A stretch of 31,582 bases of DNA, from contig CAYWVF010000027.1 in assembly GCA_964461815.1 (NCBI GenBank), positions 1-31,582 of the forward strand. Reading direction: 5' to 3'. A program made the translations under genes and the position numbers. The stretch comes from JAAZBA01 sp964461815 (GTDB taxonomy: Bacteria > Bacillota > Clostridia > Oscillospirales > QAMX01). Under the pieces are notes generated by a model. That model worked only from the letters and a program-made list of their open reading frames with translations, was not told where the DNA came from and searched no databases. Positions within the stretch are counted from its first letter, which is position 1. Each line of letters starts with the position of its first letter. Positions 16,728 to 25,244 of this stretch are shown here, piece after piece.

Positions 16728-17588
16728 ATGGATATAAAGAAATATATGGCGCTTGTGAAAACGGTGGAATACGGCAGCTTTACGAGGGCAGCGGAGCTTC
16801 TGAACTATACGCAGTCGGGGATCAGCCGAATGATAAAGGATATCGAGGACGAGTGGAACGTAACGCTGCTTGAAAGGAGCAAGCTTGGAGTGAAGCTGAC
16901 GTCCGAGGGAATGAAGCTGCTGCCGTACGTAAAGAGCGTATGCAGTGAGTATGAGAAGCTGCACATGCAGGTGGACGAGCTGAACGGTATACAGTCGGGG
17001 CTCATAAGGATAGGTACGTTCTCAAGCGTTGCGACTCACTGGCTGCCGAACATAATAAAGGAGTTTCAAAAGGATTATCCGAACATCGACTACGAGCTGC
17101 TTCTGGGCGACTATACCGAGATCGAGACGTGGATCGCCGACGGACGTGTTGACTGCGGCTTTCTGTGTCTGCCTACACGACCTGAGTTTGAGACGATATT
17201 TATCGAGCGTGACGAGCTGATGGCAGTGATACCCGAGAGTCACCGCTTTAGTGACTGCGAGAGCTTCCCCGTAGCGGCACTGTGTGACGAGCCGTTCATG
17301 ATGCTTGAAAAGGGCGAGAGGACAGAGGTATCGCAGATATTCGAGCGCAGCGGACTTACGCCTAATGTGAGATTCACGACATGGGACGATTATGCGGTGA
17401 TGTCCATGGTGGAGAGCGGACTCGGAATAAGCGTGCTGCCGAAGCTGATACTCAAGCGGATGCCGTACAGGATAGTCGCAAAGAGGCTGGATGTACCTGC
17501 GTATCGTGATATAGGGCTCGTACTGCGTGACAGACGGCTTGCATCACCGGCGGTAAAGCGATTCCTCGAGTACCTGGATTGCAGATAA
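16728..17588 (+). CDS. LysR-family transcriptional regulator
   Basis: 286 aa. The N-terminal winged helix-turn-helix is typical: YGSFTRAAELLNYTQSGISRMI, about residues 15-36. The C-terminal effector-binding domain starts near GLIRIGTFSSVATHWLP. The ATG at 16728 is preferred to the GTG at 16719, because AAAGGG (16714-16719) overlaps the latter and is well spaced for the former. It is divergent from the EamA exporter and probably controls it in response to the exported metabolite. No terminator is seen before the holA promoter. Confidence 0.92.
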   Translation: MDIKKYMALVKTVEYGSFTRAAELLNYTQSGISRMIKDIEDEWNVTLLERSKLGVKLTSEGMKLLPYVKSVCSEYEKLHMQVDELNGIQSGLIRIGTFSSVATHWLPNIIKEFQKDYPNIDYELLLGDYTEIETWIADGRVDCGFLCLPTRPEFETIFIERDELMAVIPESHRFSDCESFPVAALCDEPFMMLEKGERTEVSQIFERSGLTPNVRFTTWDDYAVMSMVESGLGISVLPKLILKRMPYRIVAKRLDVPAYRDIGLVLRDRRLASPAVKRFLEYLDCR

Positions 17589-17600
17589 TGCCGCTGTGAA

Positions 17601-17630
17601 TTGACAATAGCACGCTTGACATGATATAAT
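17601..17630 (+). promoter_or_regulatory. Promoter of the holA operon
   Basis: TTGACA (17601-17606), 18-nt spacer, extended -10 TGA-TATAAT (17622-17630). It lies 13 nt after the LysR stop codon. Confidence 0.85.
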
Positions 17631-17661
17631 TGATAGAAACCGGATAAAGGGGGGTCGAGAG

Positions 17662-18675
17662 TTGGCGAAGAAAAACAGTGGGATAGAGGTACGCAGCTGG
17701 ATGGCGAGTCTTAAAAATTCGGAGCCGGAGCGGTTATATGTATTTTACGGCGAGGAACGCTATCGTCTCGATCTGTCCGTTGAGATGATAAAGAGGCGTG
17801 CTCTGATGGAGGGCACGGAGGACTTTAACTACTCCGAGCTTGACGGTGCAAGGCTTTCGGAGCAGGAGCTTTTCGAAGCTTGCTCCTCACCTCCCCTGCT
17901 CGGAGGCCGCAGAGTCGTGGTGATACATGACTACCCTCTTTTCAAGGGTGAGAGTGAGAATGTTGCAGAGCTGCTAGGTGAGCTTGACGACAGCGTGTGT
18001 GTGATATTTATCTTCGATAAGGCTGACTTTTCACCTGATAAGCGCACTAAAATGTACAAGCTAATAGAGAAGCTGGGGAAATGCGTATGCTTTGAGCATG
18101 CATCCGAGGAAGAGCTTGAGGGCTTCCTTGTAAGATCGTTTGAGCGCAGAGGAAAGCGCATGAGCCGTGACATGGCACAGTACATGATAAGCGTATGTGG
18201 AACTGATATGCAGACGCTCACAAACGAGACGATGAAGGTGGCAGCGTATGCGAGCGAGGTGAGCGTAAGACGTGAGGACATAGATGCGGTAGCCACACGT
18301 GCGCTTGAGGCTAAGGTGTTTGACCTGACGGATGATATCGCATCGGGCAGAACAGTAAGAGCTCTCGCCCGACTCTCCGATATGGAAAGGCTGAACGAAA
18401 GCCCTATTATGATAATGGCGCTCGTCGGGCGGCAGTTCCGTCAGATATATCTGGCGAAGTGTGCTCAGAGCGAGAACCGAACCAATAATATTATGAGCGA
18501 TCTTGGGCTGAGATATTCATTTCAGATGGATAAGATCATGGACAGTGCGAGACGATACAGCATAAAAAGGCTGCGTGAGATAGTGTCGGATTGTGAAAGG
18601 TGCGATCTTGAGCTGAAAAGTGGAGGAGATCATGACACGCTCAGACTGTTTATATTGAGAGCGGCGGTAAAATAG
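17662..18675 (+). CDS. holA: DNA polymerase III delta subunit (clamp loader)
   Basis: 337 aa, typical for HolA. It is the clamp-loader subunit that opens the beta sliding clamp during replication. The sequence follows the family: YVFYGEERYRLDL near the N-terminus, LLGGRRVVVIHDYPLF, then CVIFIFDKADFSPDKRTKMYK, and the C-terminal collar region with MALVGRQFRQIYLAK and LKSGGDHDTLRLFILR. The start is TTG at 17662-17664, supported by AAAGGGGGG about 8 nt upstream. It is the first gene of a three-gene housekeeping operon, with one base between its stop and the next ATG. Confidence 0.93.
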   Translation: MAKKNSGIEVRSWMASLKNSEPERLYVFYGEERYRLDLSVEMIKRRALMEGTEDFNYSELDGARLSEQELFEACSSPPLLGGRRVVVIHDYPLFKGESENVAELLGELDDSVCVIFIFDKADFSPDKRTKMYKLIEKLGKCVCFEHASEEELEGFLVRSFERRGKRMSRDMAQYMISVCGTDMQTLTNETMKVAAYASEVSVRREDIDAVATRALEAKVFDLTDDIASGRTVRALARLSDMERLNESPIMIMALVGRQFRQIYLAKCAQSENRTNNIMSDLGLRYSFQMDKIMDSARRYSIKRLREIVSDCERCDLELKSGGDHDTLRLFILRAAVK

Positions 18676-18676
18676 C

Positions 18677-19306
18677 ATGATAAAAATAAAGGAAGCGATA
18701 ATAGTTGAGGGTCGCTACGATAAGGCGGCACTGTCAACGATTTTCGATACGATCATAATCGAGACACGTGGCTTCGCCATATTCAACGATGGTGAACGGC
18801 GTGATTTCATAAAGCGCATCGCACGGACGAGAGGTATAATCATTCTCACCGACAGTGACGGTGCAGGCTTTGTGATACGAAAGCTGCTTAAGGGCTGTGT
18901 CAAGACTGAGCAGATAAAGAATGCATACATCCCCGACATCTACGGCAAGGAGCGCAGGAAAAGCACTGCATCCAAGGAGGGCAAGCTGGGAGTCGAGGGC
19001 ATGAGCCGTGAGGTGCTGACCGATGCTGTGCTTCGTGCAGGAGCTACGGTGCTAGACGGTGCGGAGCAGAGCGAGTCGCAAAGGCGTACTCTTACAAAGG
19101 CTGACATGTACTCGGACGGTATAAGCGGCAGAGGTGACTCCGCAAGACTTCGTGAGCTGGTGCTGCGTGAGCTGAAGCTGCCGTCAAGGCTGACCTCGAA
19201 TGCACTGCTTGAAGCACTGAACACGTTCGTCACGGCTGAGGATTACGAGAATGCATTGAAAAAGGCGAGAGATAGACTAGGCTCGGAGCGGAGCGAAAAA
19301 GAGTAG
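18677..19306 (+). CDS. Toprim-domain protein, RNase M5-like
   Basis: 209 aa. The N-terminal Toprim fold is clear: IIVEGRYD with Glu11, and ILTDSDGAG with Asp59 and Asp61, the metal-binding residues. GKLGVEGM near 102-109 recalls the GKIGVEHA segment of RNase M5, which matures 5S rRNA in Firmicutes. The C-terminal region (LREKLPSRLTSNALLEALN-like) also fits that family. A 5S rRNA maturation role is likely but not certain, since clostridial genomes carry related Toprim proteins of unclear role. It starts one base after the holA stop, so it is probably translationally coupled. Confidence 0.8.
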   Translation: MIKIKEAIIVEGRYDKAALSTIFDTIIIETRGFAIFNDGERRDFIKRIARTRGIIILTDSDGAGFVIRKLLKGCVKTEQIKNAYIPDIYGKERRKSTASKEGKLGVEGMSREVLTDAVLRAGATVLDGAEQSESQRRTLTKADMYSDGISGRGDSARLRELVLRELKLPSRLTSNALLEALNTFVTAEDYENALKKARDRLGSERSEKE

Positions 19307-19325
19307 AGCGAGAGGCGGTATATGC

Positions 19326-20363
19326 ATGAAATATGCAATATTATACAATCCCGGGCATAACAGAGTATATTTTGAGACGTCACAGAAGCTGTCCGAGGCG
19401 GAGCTTTCGATAGTAGCCGAGGGACTTACGACAGAATGCACCGATATTCGAAACGTCACTATTTGCGGAGCGGATTACCTGACGTTCGAGACAGAGCATG
19501 AGCTTGAGAGCGAGGATGTGAGGGTGCTGTTCGACCTGTCATTCATCTATGCGCTTTTCCGAGTGGAGGAGATAGACGGTGAAATGTATCTTAAGCCGAT
19601 AGAGAAGCTGAGAGAGGATTTCATCGACAGCGGCATCGGAAGTATGCTGAAATACACGGGAAAAACGAATGAGATATTCACACGGATGATGATAAATATA
19701 GCGGTGTATTCCTCAAAGCACCGTGAAAGCATAAAGCTGCTCGACCCGATAGCCGGAAAGGGCACTACGCTGTACGAAGGGCTTGTAAAGGGCTACGACG
19801 TGTACGGGATAGAGATAGGTGAGAACGTCGTAGGTGAAGCACAACGTTTTATGAAGCGTTATCTTGAAAATGCGAGGTATAAATTCACGTATTCGGAGAA
19901 AAAGCTGGTCGGTGCGGACAGGTCATACACCGCGATACGCCGCACCTTTGAGACAGCGCAGGATAAGGAAGCCTTCAAGAGCGGAAATACAAGGACGATA
20001 GAGTTCGTTTCGGGAAATACGATGTATGCCGACAGATACTATAAGAAAAGCTTCTTCGATATCATCGTAGGTGATCTCCCCTACGGCATTCAGCACGGTA
20101 ATGTTACGAATCAGAAGCAGTCGTCACTGACGAGAAACCCTGCGGAGCTTCTGGATGTATGCCTTCCCGTGTGGAAAAGCATACTGAAACAGGGCGGAAC
20201 GATGGCACTGTCGTGGAACAGCAATGTACTGCCAAGGCACAGAGCAGAGTCGATAGCCGAAAAGCACGGACTTAAGGTGCTAAACGATGAGAGGTATCTG
20301 AGGTTCGAGCACAGAGTAGATCAGTCGATACTGCGTGATATCATAGTGCTTGAAAAATCGTGA
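19326..20363 (+). CDS. SAM-dependent RNA methyltransferase (TRM11/UPF0020-like)
   Basis: 345 aa. The N-terminal 110 residues form a separate RNA-binding-like region. The Rossmann-type methyltransferase core follows, with DPIAGKGTT (140-148) as the SAM-binding motif I, YGIEIGENVV as motif II, and DLPYG (250-254) as the catalytic NPPY-like motif of N-methyltransferases. It resembles guanine-N2 methyltransferases of tRNA or rRNA; the exact target base is unknown. AGAGGCGG lies about 7 nt before the ATG. It is third in the holA operon. No clear terminator follows before the promoter of the T-box gene. Confidence 0.82.
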   Translation: MKYAILYNPGHNRVYFETSQKLSEAELSIVAEGLTTECTDIRNVTICGADYLTFETEHELESEDVRVLFDLSFIYALFRVEEIDGEMYLKPIEKLREDFIDSGIGSMLKYTGKTNEIFTRMMINIAVYSSKHRESIKLLDPIAGKGTTLYEGLVKGYDVYGIEIGENVVGEAQRFMKRYLENARYKFTYSEKKLVGADRSYTAIRRTFETAQDKEAFKSGNTRTIEFVSGNTMYADRYYKKSFFDIIVGDLPYGIQHGNVTNQKQSSLTRNPAELLDVCLPVWKSILKQGGTMALSWNSNVLPRHRAESIAEKHGLKVLNDERYLRFEHRVDQSILRDIIVLEKS

Positions 20364-20442
20364 GCTGTGTGAAAAATGCACATGACGAGCTCGCTGACGT
20401 TTGTGTGGAATATACAAAAAATGTCGAGTGCGAAAAAAATGC

Positions 20443-20471
20443 TTGACTTTAGCGAGCTGAAATATTAAAAT
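20443..20471 (+). promoter_or_regulatory. Promoter of the T-box/symporter unit
   Basis: TTGACT (20443-20448), 17-nt spacer, TAAAAT (20466-20471). The predicted start, near 20478, is just ahead of stem I of the riboswitch. Confidence 0.8.
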
Positions 20472-20490
20472 ATAGTACGTAAAATAAATG

Positions 20491-20760
20491 CGTTTGAGCA
20501 GGAATAAGTAATTCCCGAGGGAGTCTTAAGAGAGTTGTCGGCAGGTGAGAGACAATGGCGGAGTCGGGAACGAATACCTCCTGTGAGCAGTGCACCGAAC
20601 GATAATCAAGTAGGCTGCAACGGGTGTTCCCGTCACAGAACAAGGGTGTTGTTGGACACTCTCCAAGGCCGTGATCGTGAGATGGCGGTAAACTGAGGTG
20701 GTACCACGGGAAATGTCTCGTCCTCTGTATTTCAATGGAATACGGAGGGCGTGTTTTTTT
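20491..20760 (+). promoter_or_regulatory. T-box riboswitch, probable tyrosine (TAC) specifier
   Basis: All main T-box parts are visible. The stem I base is CGTTTG/CGAACG (20491-20496 and 20596-20601). The next helix is CAGGA/TCCTG (20499-20503 and 20579-20583), then the specifier loop with AAGTA on the 5' side, then TTCCCGA/TCGGGAA (20512-20518 and 20564-20570). The distal AGAGAG and GGTGAGAG motifs are at 20530-20552. The T-box proper, AGGTGGTACCACGG, is at 20696-20709, and its TGGT bulge matches a tRNA with an A discriminator. The 3' side of the specifier loop reads CGAATACC (20571-20578); placing the codon one base before the lower helix gives TAC (Tyr). ACC (Thr) is the main alternative. 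Uncharged tRNA should allow read-through into the symporter gene. Confidence 0.9.
20719..20760 (+). terminator. Regulated terminator of the T-box leader
   Basis: A 13-bp stem (20719-20731 with 20739-20751, two G-T pairs) and a 7-nt loop, then T7 at 20754-20760. Its 5' arm overlaps the segment needed to pair with the T-box antiterminator, as expected for mutually exclusive folds. Confidence 0.9.
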
Positions 20761-20815
20761 GCCGAAAATCGGCTTTTTCCTCCGTGATTCTGACATTAAA
20801 AGGAGGAAAAAACAC

Positions 20816-22366
20816 ATGCAAAGCGTACAGCTCTACACAATAGCCGCATTGGCGGTATACGCTGTCACAATGGCAGTCATAGGCTGCGTAAGCTACGGAA
20901 AATCTAAGAGCCTCGACAGCTTCCTCATCGGAGGAAGAAACATCGGAGCGTGGATGACAGCCTTTTCCTACGGCACGACGTATTTTTCAGCCGTAGTATT
21001 TGTCGGCTACGCAGGTCAGCACGGCTGGAATATCGGTATCGGCAGCGTATGGATAGGAATAGGCAATGCAGTCCTCGGCTGCCTGATGTCATGGCTCTTG
21101 TTTGCGAACCGCACAAGAAAAATCACCAAAAAGCTCAATGCCAAAACGATGGCAGAGTACTTCGAGGGAAGATACGATTCAAAGGGCATGAAGATGCTCG
21201 CGGCGATAGTGATATTTATATTCCTTGTACCCTACTCCGCCGCAGTTTACAAGGGACTCGGCTCACTGTTCAACGCAGTGTTCCCCGGAGTAGAGACGTG
21301 GGTGTGGATGCTGATAATAGCAGGACTTACGGCATTCTATCTCGTTGCAGGCGGCTATATGGCTACGGCATATACAGACCTCATCCAGGGCATAGTTATG
21401 ATAGTAGGCGTCGTATGTCTCGTGGCGGCAGTACTCAGCCATGAAAATGTAGGCGGCTTTGCAGGTCTTATAAATAATCTGTCAGCGTTCGAGTCGGCAG
21501 CAGGTGATCCGTACCCTGTGACAGGTGAGCAGCTTGCAAATATATTCGGAGGCTCGTCGTTCAAATTCCTCTGCTTCAATATAATGCTCACAAGCTTCGG
21601 TACATGGGGACTTCCTCAGATGATAGGAAAGTTCTATGCGATAAAGGATACAGCTGCGATCAAGCGCGGCACGGTGATATCCACGGCATTCTGTTTCATC
21701 ATCGGCTGCGGTGCATATCTTGTCGGCAGCACATCCAGACTCGTGCTCGGCGGTCAGCTCCCCGAGGGCGGCATCGACTCCGTTATCCCGTCGCTGCTTA
21801 TGGAGGTGCTCGGAAACGGTACGCTCGGTATCATACTCCTGGCGATAATCATGATACTGCTCCTTTCCGCATCGATGTCTACACTTGAAGCGGTAGTGCT
21901 CACCTCCGCATCGGCAGTTTCAGTTGACCTCATCCCGTCGATAAGAAAGAAAGCGATAAAGCCCGAAAAGCAGATGATACTTACAAGAGCGATCTGCCTT
22001 ATGTTTGTAGTGTGCTCGTTCGTATTCGCAACGATGAATATACCTATCATAGTGAGCCTTATGTCATTCTCCTGGGGTGTCGTCTCCGGCTGCTTCATAG
22101 GCCCGTACATCTGGGGACTTTTCTCGAAGCGTATCACAAAGGCAGGAGCATACGCGGGTATGATAGCGGGACTTATTACGGTAGGTATCTCAACACTTGT
22201 TATCACACTCAGAACAGACTTCGCCGCCGCTGCTGCAAGCTCACCTGAGATGGGCGTCGCAGCAATGGCAGCTTCATTGATAGTAGTTCCAATAGTGAGC
22301 CTGTTCACAAAGAAGCCCGACCAAAAGAGAGTAGATGAGATATTCTCATGCTACGACGAGAAGTAA
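20816..22366 (+). CDS. Sodium:solute symporter (SSS family), T-box controlled
   Basis: 516 aa with about 13 hydrophobic segments, the size of PutP/PanF-type carriers. Family marks include SLDSFLIGGRNIG near residue 30, TAYTDLIQGIVM in the middle and a C-terminal KKP tail. It couples sodium entry to uptake of a small solute across the cytoplasmic membrane. The fold alone does not tell proline, pantothenate or another amino acid apart. The T-box leader indicates an amino acid, best read as tyrosine. ATG at 20816 is chosen because AAGGAGG (20800-20806) is well spaced; an in-frame ATG at 20735 lies inside the leader terminator. The gene is monocistronic, with a strong hairpin downstream. Confidence 0.9.
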   Translation: MQSVQLYTIAALAVYAVTMAVIGCVSYGKSKSLDSFLIGGRNIGAWMTAFSYGTTYFSAVVFVGYAGQHGWNIGIGSVWIGIGNAVLGCLMSWLLFANRTRKITKKLNAKTMAEYFEGRYDSKGMKMLAAIVIFIFLVPYSAAVYKGLGSLFNAVFPGVETWVWMLIIAGLTAFYLVAGGYMATAYTDLIQGIVMIVGVVCLVAAVLSHENVGGFAGLINNLSAFESAAGDPYPVTGEQLANIFGGSSFKFLCFNIMLTSFGTWGLPQMIGKFYAIKDTAAIKRGTVISTAFCFIIGCGAYLVGSTSRLVLGGQLPEGGIDSVIPSLLMEVLGNGTLGIILLAIIMILLLSASMSTLEAVVLTSASAVSVDLIPSIRKKAIKPEKQMILTRAICLMFVVCSFVFATMNIPIIVSLMSFSWGVVSGCFIGPYIWGLFSKRITKAGAYAGMIAGLITVGISTLVITLRTDFAAAAASSPEMGVAAMAASLIVVPIVSLFTKKPDQKRVDEIFSCYDEK

Positions 22367-22373
22367 AGTATAA

Positions 22374-22404
22374 GAACCCCAAAAGCATGATGCTTTTGGG
22401 GTTC
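22374..22404. terminator. Bidirectional terminator between the symporter and clc genes
   Basis: Perfect 14-bp stem GAACCCCAAAAGCA/TGCTTTTGGGGTTC with a 3-nt loop. T-rich sequence follows on both strands, and the flanking genes are convergent. Confidence 0.85.
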
Positions 22405-22423
22405 AATTTATCTCTATGATTTT

Positions 22424-24037
22424 TTATATCTCCGGGATGCGGTGATCCTTTTTGCTGGGACGCATACGAGTGTTGATGTCACCAAACTGATGGCCTACAA
22501 GAGCCTCAAGCTCATTTAGCGTCTGCTCTGCGTCGTAGGTCTCATAGTGAACGTGGAGCGTATCTCCTGCGGAGATGGCTGTATCGCTATGATGATGTGC
22601 GGGATTCCTGCGTACAGAAAGCACGGTGCATGTGGGAGGCCAGAGAATATCACGTATCTCCTTACCTACGGCGAACGCACCGTAGGCTACTGTCAGGTGC
22701 ATGTCAACGACGTGCGACTCCTTGCCCTCGTGAGCCGTATCGACCTTGCTTTCAATGACCGTGTCCGAAAACTCACTTATACCGAGCGCTTCTATTACTA
22801 TGTATGCGAATGCGACTCCGACGGATACAGCGAGAATGTTAGTCAGACCGCTGAGAGCCTCGATAGCGAATGCGATAGCCATGAGCGGAGTGCGTGAGGA
22901 GGAGCTGAGAAAGGCTGCGATGCCGGTGACGACCATGATGACGTAGTATTCGGAGGGCAGGGCTCCCGAGGCTACCATTCCCTTACCGCATATAGCTCCC
23001 ACGATAGCACCGAGTGCCAGCGTTGGGATGAAAAGTCCGCCTGTTATGTCGGAATTTGTCGCCGTGAGCAGTAAAAACGCACGTACAACGAGGAAGATCA
23101 GGAGCAGATACCACGCTCCGTAGCCCTCGATAAGCTCGTCGATCAGATGATGTCCCGATGCGATGCATTCATCGGAGAAAAAGCCGATGATAGCAACAGC
23201 TACGAAGATGATGACGATCTTTACAGCAGACGGTATATGACTGAGCGTGTTCTTTATGATCTTACGTATCGTAGTGTAGGATTTTGTAAATACTGCGGCA
23301 AAAAGTCCTGCTGCGACACCTACTATGACAGGCGCCCACAGATAACGGATGGGGAGCACATAGTCTATAGTGAAGCCGAACAGTGCCGGGCTTGTGTTCG
23401 TAAGCTCACAGAGCAGATTCATTACCGTGGTGCTTGCGAGTACGGCAACGGCTGAGGTCATGAATATCATGGGAGAAAATCTGCGGTGCGCTTCCTCGAA
23501 TGCGAAGAAAATACCTGTGAGAGGTGAGCCTGTAGCAGCGGCAAAGCCTGCACATGCACCGCCTGTCATTATATATCGATCCCATCCGGGATGCTTTTTT
23601 GCGAATATACGCACCGTACCTCGACCGACCGCAGTACCCATCTGTACACTTGGCCCCTCATTGCCGAGCGGTACGCCGCCGAAGTAGGTGACCATAGCGG
23701 AGGTGAACAGGAAAATGATGCTCTTTATCCAGTTGAACGGTATGAGTCCACGCAGGATAGCGACCGATGTGGGGATGCCGCCGCCACGGCTGTCGGGAAC
23801 GTACTTTATTATGACAGCCGATATTATACCGAGCACGGCTGCACCGAGCAGCAGCAGAGGCAGCTTCGACGGATCGGAGCGGACATACGCATAGATGCTG
23901 CCCGACAGCGATATGACGTGTGAGGCTGTGAATTTAAACAGGAATATGAGTATGCCTGTCAGAAGTCCCGCTACGCCCGAAAAGAACAGGCATGAGAGCA
24001 GGATGTTTCGTACATAGGTGGAACGATGGTTTTGCAT
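22424..24037 (-). CDS. ClC-family chloride/proton antiporter with C-terminal TrkA-C domain
   Basis: 537 aa. The ClC selectivity motifs are present: GGGIP (85-89), GNEGPSVQ (125-132) with the gating Glu127, and FAFEEA (178-183), the position of the internal proton glutamate. SDITGGLFIPTLALGA is also present. Keeping both glutamates favours Cl-/H+ exchange over a channel. About residues 445-525 form a TrkA-C (RCK-C) regulatory domain (VDMHLTVAYGAFAVGKEIRD), which may bind a ligand. The ATG at 24035-24037 is preferred: GGAG lies about 10 nt upstream, and longer in-frame starts would overlap the promoter at 24096-24124. It is probably used in acid or halide homeostasis. Confidence 0.93.
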   Translation of the reverse strand: MQNHRSTYVRNILLSCLFFSGVAGLLTGILIFLFKFTASHVISLSGSIYAYVRSDPSKLPLLLLGAAVLGIISAVIIKYVPDSRGGGIPTSVAILRGLIPFNWIKSIIFLFTSAMVTYFGGVPLGNEGPSVQMGTAVGRGTVRIFAKKHPGWDRYIMTGGACAGFAAATGSPLTGIFFAFEEAHRRFSPMIFMTSAVAVLASTTVMNLLCELTNTSPALFGFTIDYVLPIRYLWAPVIVGVAAGLFAAVFTKSYTTIRKIIKNTLSHIPSAVKIVIIFVAVAIIGFFSDECIASGHHLIDELIEGYGAWYLLLIFLVVRAFLLLTATNSDITGGLFIPTLALGAIVGAICGKGMVASGALPSEYYVIMVVTGIAAFLSSSSRTPLMAIAFAIEALSGLTNILAVSVGVAFAYIVIEALGISEFSDTVIESKVDTAHEGKESHVVDMHLTVAYGAFAVGKEIRDILWPPTCTVLSVRRNPAHHHSDTAISAGDTLHVHYETYDAEQTLNELEALVGHQFGDINTRMRPSKKDHRIPEI

Positions 24038-24095
24038 TGTATTATATCTCCGTGAATTGTAATAAATTGACGGCTCTCTTAAAGCCGTAGCTCCT

Positions 24096-24124
24096 ATTAT
24101 ATCACGATGTAAATCGTTTTGCAA
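24096..24124 (-). promoter_or_regulatory. Promoter of clc with internal palindrome
   Basis: Minus-strand TTGCAA (24119-24124), 17-nt spacer, extended -10 TGA-TATAAT (24096-24104). A perfect palindrome ACGAT-GTAA-ATCGT (24104-24117) fills the spacer. A short hairpin ACGGCT/AGCCGT follows in the leader (24070-24087). Confidence 0.8.
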
Positions 24125-24170
24125 TAATGATTGCATAAAGAAACCGCAAATGATGGAAGAAAATCATAGA

Positions 24171-24196
24171 TGCCTGTGAGTAAAGGCTCACAGGCA
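24171..24196 (-). terminator. Hairpin terminator behind the amidohydrolase gene
   Basis: Perfect 10-bp stem TGCCTGTGAG/CTCACAGGCA with a 6-nt loop, 7 nt past the amidohydrolase stop codon. The T run on the minus strand is weak. Confidence 0.65.
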
Positions 24197-24203
24197 CCGA
24201 GTT

Positions 24204-25238
24204 TTATTTGATACCGAACATTTCCGCACCGTTTTTCCAGAACACACGCTCAATATCACTGCGTAACAGACCTGTACGGAGTGCAGCACGACGGAATGCA
24301 TCGATCTCCTCGTATATGAAGAACGTCAGCTCGTCAGCCTCGGGAGGATCAAGCTCATCCATATTCGGATCGGCGGAAACGTCACCGTACATACCTCGCT
24401 TGATGAGATTTACATATATACCGTTACGCTCGATACGGCGCATCCTCATTCTTGTGATAGGCATATCGCTTCCGTACATGATCCTGGACGGCCCGACTGC
24501 CTTGATAAGCTGCTCGAATACGTGACTGTTCGTATTTGCGGAGAAGTCGAACATCATATTTTCTGTCTTCGAGAGTATGTCGAGCGCATCACCTACGTCG
24601 GAATCACAGTAGGCACGTCCAACATGCGCTACGATGAGACGGAGGTTCTTGTACCTTTCCTCGATCTCGAGAAGCTGTGCGATATTCACAGGGTCACGAA
24701 GACGCTTCGGTCTGGGTATGTGGAGCATGACTGTCCAGCCGTGCTTGTCGCATACCTCGAGGTGTGAGTGCGGAAGATAGTCGAATATGCGTATCTCGGC
24801 AGAGGGTATGTAGGACGGCAGACAGCTGTAGTACATCTTTATCCCACGAAAGCCGCCGGAAATGACCTCACGCTCTATCTCATCACCCGACTGATCCTGA
24901 TGAGTGTAGTACAGTGCCGGGTAGCCTGAGCTTGCGGAGACACGGCTGAGGTAGCTGTTCCTGTCCTTTTGAGTCTCGGGACGAACGCCCGATGCGAACA
25001 TCAGCGGTACATAGCGCTTGCCCGGAAACAGGAGATGACCTGTTTCGTCCATGTCCTCTACGGGATTGCAGCTTGCCACGAGGTCAGGCCATGATACCGA
25101 TGCTTGAGAAGCCTTTGAGATCGAGCTGCTCTGCTCATAGACGTGAGTGTGCGTATCGAAAATATTGTCGGGGAGAAAATCTCTGAGCCTTTCGGCATAA
25201 AATTTTCTGTCAACCTCCAAAACATCAAAAAGTGCCAT
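24204..25238 (-). CDS. Amidohydrolase (Amidohydro_2-like metal-dependent hydrolase)
   Basis: 344 aa, a TIM-barrel metallohydrolase. The HxH metal site is His30 and His32 (FDTHTH). LRLIVAHVGRAYC supplies the next barrel His, and MYGSDMP near residue 260 the conserved Asp. The C-terminus NGAEMFGIK is typical of PF04909 members. These enzymes hydrolyse lactones or decarboxylate ring acids. With the FGGY kinase just upstream (stop codon 6 nt before this ATG), a sugar-acid or lactone pathway is plausible. The GAGG Shine-Dalgarno lies inside the end of the kinase gene, so the two are probably coupled. Confidence 0.85.
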   Translation of the reverse strand: MALFDVLEVDRKFYAERLRDFLPDNIFDTHTHVYEQSSSISKASQASVSWPDLVASCNPVEDMDETGHLLFPGKRYVPLMFASGVRPETQKDRNSYLSRVSASSGYPALYYTHQDQSGDEIEREVISGGFRGIKMYYSCLPSYIPSAEIRIFDYLPHSHLEVCDKHGWTVMLHIPRPKRLRDPVNIAQLLEIEERYKNLRLIVAHVGRAYCDSDVGDALDILSKTENMMFDFSANTNSHVFEQLIKAVGPSRIMYGSDMPITRMRMRRIERNGIYVNLIKRGMYGDVSADPNMDELDPPEADELTFFIYEEIDAFRRAALRTGLLRSDIERVFWKNGAEMFGIK

Positions 25239-25244
25239 TTTATA

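Noticed and set aside
17616..17621. Second TTGACA upstream of holA
   Set aside because: It is only 3 bp from the TATAAT; the copy at 17601 has workable spacing.
20571..20580. Other specifier readings of the T-box (ACC Thr, CTC Leu)
   Set aside because: They place the codon against or inside the lower helix. TAC fits the loop position best, though ACC cannot be excluded without an alignment.
20735..20815. Upstream in-frame start for the symporter
   Set aside because: That ATG lies in the loop/arm of the T-box terminator; the ATG at 20816 has a perfect Shine-Dalgarno.
24038..24136. 33-residue N-terminal extension of the ClC protein
   Set aside because: It would cover the promoter and leader hairpin; the shorter start has a Shine-Dalgarno and gives the usual N-terminus.
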